Assembly (NCBI GenBank): GCA_035701825.1
Contig: DASSRK010000090.1
Coordinates: forward strand, 1 to 7,810
DNA: 7,810 nucleotides
Source of the DNA: CADEED01 sp035701825
Lineage (GTDB): Bacteria > Pseudomonadota > Gammaproteobacteria > Steroidobacterales > Steroidobacteraceae
Reading direction: 5' to 3'
The notes under the pieces are model-generated. The model worked only from the letters and a program-made list of their open reading frames with translations, did no database searches and had not been told where the DNA came from. Numbering within the stretch: the first letter of the stretch is position 1; each line of letters starts with the position of its first letter. This document shows positions 5,396-7,810 of the stretch, in pieces. A program made the translations under genes and the position numbers.

Positions 5396-6835
5396 GTGAA
5401 CAACAAACGCGCAGTAGCGGCCGCCATCGCGGCGCTGCTGCCTTTCACCGGGACGGCCTTCGCCCAGACCGGCGCCACCCAGAGCAGCGCGAGCAATGCG
5501 GAACTGCAAAAGGAAATCGAGGACCAGAAGCAGCGCCTCGCCGTCCTCGAGCGCAAGCTCGAATTGCAGCAGGAGGCCGCCACGGCCGCCGCCGCCAGCG
5601 CGCCACGCGTGACCATCAACGCCTCGCGCTTCCAGATCGGCAATACCGACAACACGAATTTCATCCGCTTCCGCGGCAACCTGCACGTGGACAACCGGCT
5701 GTTCGGCGGCGATTCGGTGCCGGAGACCGCGGACACGTTCATCCTGCGGCGCGTGCGCCCGACCATCGAAGGCACGTTCGGTGGCATCTATGACTTCCGT
5801 TTCACCCCGGACTTCGCCAGCGGACGCTCGGTGATCATCGACGCGTACGCGGCGGCGCGCTTCAAGCCGGGCTTCGCGATCACTGCCGGCAAGTTCAAGC
5901 CGCCGGTGGGACTCGAGCGCCTGCAAAGCGGCTCCGACCTGCGCTTCATCGAGCGCGGCCTGCCCACCAACCTGGTCCCCAATCGCGACCTGGGCCTGCA
6001 GATCTCGGGTGACGTGGCGGGTGGCGTGTTTTCCTACCAGGTCGGCTACTTCAACGGCGTCACCGACGGTCAGAGCAGCGAGAACCTGCCGAGCCCCGAC
6101 GTGGAATCCGATACCGGCGGCGACTACGCGGCGCGCGTGTTCTTCCAGCCTTTCCTCAACTCGGAGAACTTCAACCTGCGCGGCCTCGGCTTCGGCATCG
6201 GTTCGACCTGGCAGGACATTCCCGGCAGCGCCGCCAGCACCTATCTATCCGCCTACCGCTCGCCCGGCCAGCAGAGCGTGTTCAGCTATCGCGCCAACAC
6301 CGCGACCGGCACCACGCCCAACAACGCCACTTTCGCCAATGGCGAGCGGCTGCGACTCGCGCCGCAGGTGTACTACTCGCGCGGCAGCTGGGGATTCCTC
6401 GGTGAATACACGCAGGTCGAGCAGGACGTGACGCGCAACGTCGGCGGCACGACCTTGTCCGACACGCTGACCAACAGCGCCTGGCAGGCGCAGTTCTCCT
6501 GGTTCCTCACCGGCGAAGAAGAGGCCTTCCGTGGCTTCACGCCGGGCAGCACCTTGCAGCCCGGCAAGCCGGGCTGGGGCGCTCTCGAGCTCGTGGCCCG
6601 CTATCACGAGCTCGACGTCGATGACGACGCGTTCGTCGGCGGCGCCAATTCCTTCGCCAACCCGGCCACCGCGATCAGCAAGGAATCCGCCTGGGGCATC
6701 GGCGTGAACTGGTACCCGTGGAACACGGTGAAGCTGTCGCTCAACTACGAGACGACGACTTTCGAGGGCGGCGCCGCCACCGGCGACCGCGCCGACGAGC
6801 ACCTGCTGTTCACGCGCTTCGCAATCAACTATTGA
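5396..6835 (+). CDS. OprO/OprP-family anion-selective outer-membrane porin, probable sulfate channel
   Basis: 479 residues from the GTG at 5396, chosen because AGGAG (5384-5388) stands 7 bases before it and the product then begins with a clean Sec signal, MNNKRAVAAAIAALLPF, with likely cleavage after AFA (residue 23). An upstream ATG at 5369 would add nine residues ahead of the signal and has no ribosome site. Residues ~34-62 form a coiled coil (NAELQKEIEDQKQRLAVLE and on), a periplasmic N-terminal extension seen in some members. The rest is a beta-barrel of alternating strands; the RRVRPTIEG, GKFKPPVGLE and NRDLGLQ stretches are typical of the phosphate-selective porin O/P family. The C-terminus FAINY ends in the aromatic residue expected for barrel assembly. 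The family includes phosphate and polyphosphate channels. Its place 14 bases before a sulfate-binding gene suggests sulfate as substrate; this is inference. Confidence 0.88.
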   Translation: MNNKRAVAAAIAALLPFTGTAFAQTGATQSSASNAELQKEIEDQKQRLAVLERKLELQQEAATAAAASAPRVTINASRFQIGNTDNTNFIRFRGNLHVDNRLFGGDSVPETADTFILRRVRPTIEGTFGGIYDFRFTPDFASGRSVIIDAYAAARFKPGFAITAGKFKPPVGLERLQSGSDLRFIERGLPTNLVPNRDLGLQISGDVAGGVFSYQVGYFNGVTDGQSSENLPSPDVESDTGGDYAARVFFQPFLNSENFNLRGLGFGIGSTWQDIPGSAASTYLSAYRSPGQQSVFSYRANTATGTTPNNATFANGERLRLAPQVYYSRGSWGFLGEYTQVEQDVTRNVGGTTLSDTLTNSAWQAQFSWFLTGEEEAFRGFTPGSTLQPGKPGWGALELVARYHELDVDDDAFVGGANSFANPATAISKESAWGIGVNWYPWNTVKLSLNYETTTFEGGAATGDRADEHLLFTRFAINY

Positions 6836-6849
6836 GAGACTGGAACATC

Positions 6850-7810
6850 ATGAAACAACCCAACTGGAAGCGCCGCCTGCTGATTTCGATCGCCAGCGCG
6901 GTGTTCATCGGCGGCACCGCCAGCGTCTCGAACGCGGGCGAGGTCAAGCTGCTCAACGTGTCGTACGACCCGACGCGTGAACTGTACGAGGACTTCAACA
7001 AGTCCTTCGCCGCCTACTGGAAGAAGAAGACCGGCGACGACGTCAAGGTGACCCAGTCACACAACGGTTCGGGCCGCCAGGCGCGCGCCGTGATCGACGG
7101 CCTGCCGGCCGACGTCGTGACGCTGGCACTCGCGGCGGACATCGACGCCATCGCCACCAACGGCAAGCTGCTGCCGTTGAACTGGGAAGAGCGGCTGCCC
7201 GAGCACTCATCGCCCTACACCTCGACGATCGTGTTCCTGGTGCGCAAGGGCAACCCGAAGAAGATCAAGGACTGGGGCGACCTGGTGCGCGACGGGGTCA
7301 CGGTGATCACGCCGAACCCGAAGACTTCGGGCGGCGCGCGCTGGAACTACCTGGCGGCCTGGGCCTGGGCGAAGAAACAGCCGGGGGGCAGCGATGCCAC
7401 GGCGCGCGAGTTCGTCAGGAAGCTCTTCAAGAACGTGCCGGTGCTGGATACGGGTGCGCGCGGGTCCACCACCACGTTCGCCCAGCGCAACATCGGTGAC
7501 GTCGCCATCTCGTGGGAGAACGAAGCCTGGCTCGCCACCAAGGAACTGGGTCCGGACAAGTTCGAGATCGTGGTCCCGTCGATCAGCATCCTGGCCGAGC
7601 CGCCGGTGGCGGTGGTCGACAAGGTGGTGCTGCGCAAGGGCACCCGCACGGTGGCCGAGGAGTACCTCAAGTACCTCTACACGCCGGAAGGCCAGGAGAT
7701 CGCCGCGCGCAACTACTACCGGCCGAACGCGCCGGAGGTGGCGGCGCGCTACGCGTCGCAGTTCCCGAAGGTCGAGCTCATCGACGTCGACGAGACGTTC
7801 GGCGGCTGGG
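6850..7810 (+). CDS. sbp: Periplasmic sulfate-binding protein Sbp (3' partial)
   Basis: 320 residues are present before the window edge cuts the gene; few are missing, since E. coli Sbp ends shortly after the same FGGW. It is the periplasmic receptor that hands sulfate to the CysT-CysW-CysA importer. A Sec signal covers residues 1-29 (basic KRR, hydrophobic core, cleavage after SNA). The mature start resembles Sbp: LLNVSYDPTRELYEDFN. Both family signatures are visible: KKKTGDDVKVTQS at 58-70 and NPKTSGGAR at 156-164, the latter supplying backbone contacts to the bound sulfate. DTGARGSTTTFAQR and SWENEAW also match. The likeness is closer to Sbp than to the thiosulfate-preferring CysP as I recall them. 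It begins 14 bases after the porin stop with a modest TGGAAC-type ribosome site, so the two are one operon. Permease and ATPase genes are expected beyond the window. Confidence 0.94.
   Translation, partial: MKQPNWKRRLLISIASAVFIGGTASVSNAGEVKLLNVSYDPTRELYEDFNKSFAAYWKKKTGDDVKVTQSHNGSGRQARAVIDGLPADVVTLALAADIDAIATNGKLLPLNWEERLPEHSSPYTSTIVFLVRKGNPKKIKDWGDLVRDGVTVITPNPKTSGGARWNYLAAWAWAKKQPGGSDATAREFVRKLFKNVPVLDTGARGSTTTFAQRNIGDVAISWENEAWLATKELGPDKFEIVVPSISILAEPPVAVVDKVVLRKGTRTVAEEYLKYLYTPEGQEIAARNYYRPNAPEVAARYASQFPKVELIDVDETFGGW

Noticed and set aside
6245..6802. 185-codon - strand frame opposite the porin
   Set aside because: It is an antisense shadow with Gly/Arg/Val-rich low-complexity translation; the porin frame continues to a proper aromatic C-terminus.

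Overview
The window looks like a chromosomal piece of a high-GC Gram-negative proteobacterium. GC-rich third codon positions, a KefB/YbaL-type antiporter, modBC, a periplasmic sulfate-binding protein of the E. coli Sbp type and an outer-membrane porin with signal peptide and aromatic C-terminus all fit this. A gammaproteobacterium is my best guess, but the species cannot be read from the sequence. I see no mobile element, CRISPR array, tRNA or rRNA. All main genes look native, with similar codon use.

Layout. (1) 1-1824, + strand: the C-terminal half of a YbaL/Kef-type cation/proton antiporter with its RCK (TrkA-N) domain, followed one base later by a complete CorA-type divalent cation channel. 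(2) 1862-3645, + strand: modB and modC, the membrane and ATPase subunits of a molybdate ABC transporter, overlapping at TGATG. No modA is beside them. A TATACT box sits 8 bases upstream of the modB ATG. (3) 3626-3742, - strand: an easily missed 38-codon gene for a single-span membrane miniprotein, with its own ribosome site and a candidate promoter, tail-to-tail with modC. (4) 3851-4783, - strand: a GcvA-like LysR regulator. (5) 4882-5166, + strand: a 94-residue protein of unknown function, divergent from the regulator and closed by a textbook intrinsic terminator at 5227-5252. (6) 5396-7810, + strand: an OprO/OprP-family porin and, 14 bases later, a sulfate-binding protein cut by the window end. 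They probably begin a sulfate-uptake operon that continues to the right.

How the genes fit together. Two oxyanion import systems (molybdate and sulfate) flank a regulator and two small unknown genes, and a cation-transport pair stands upstream. The porin plus Sbp arrangement suggests an outer-membrane anion channel supplying the periplasmic sulfate-binding protein. I do not see a clearly new multi-gene system. The least described parts are the 38-residue membrane protein, the 94-residue protein with its divergent LysR partner, and the porin-sbp coupling.
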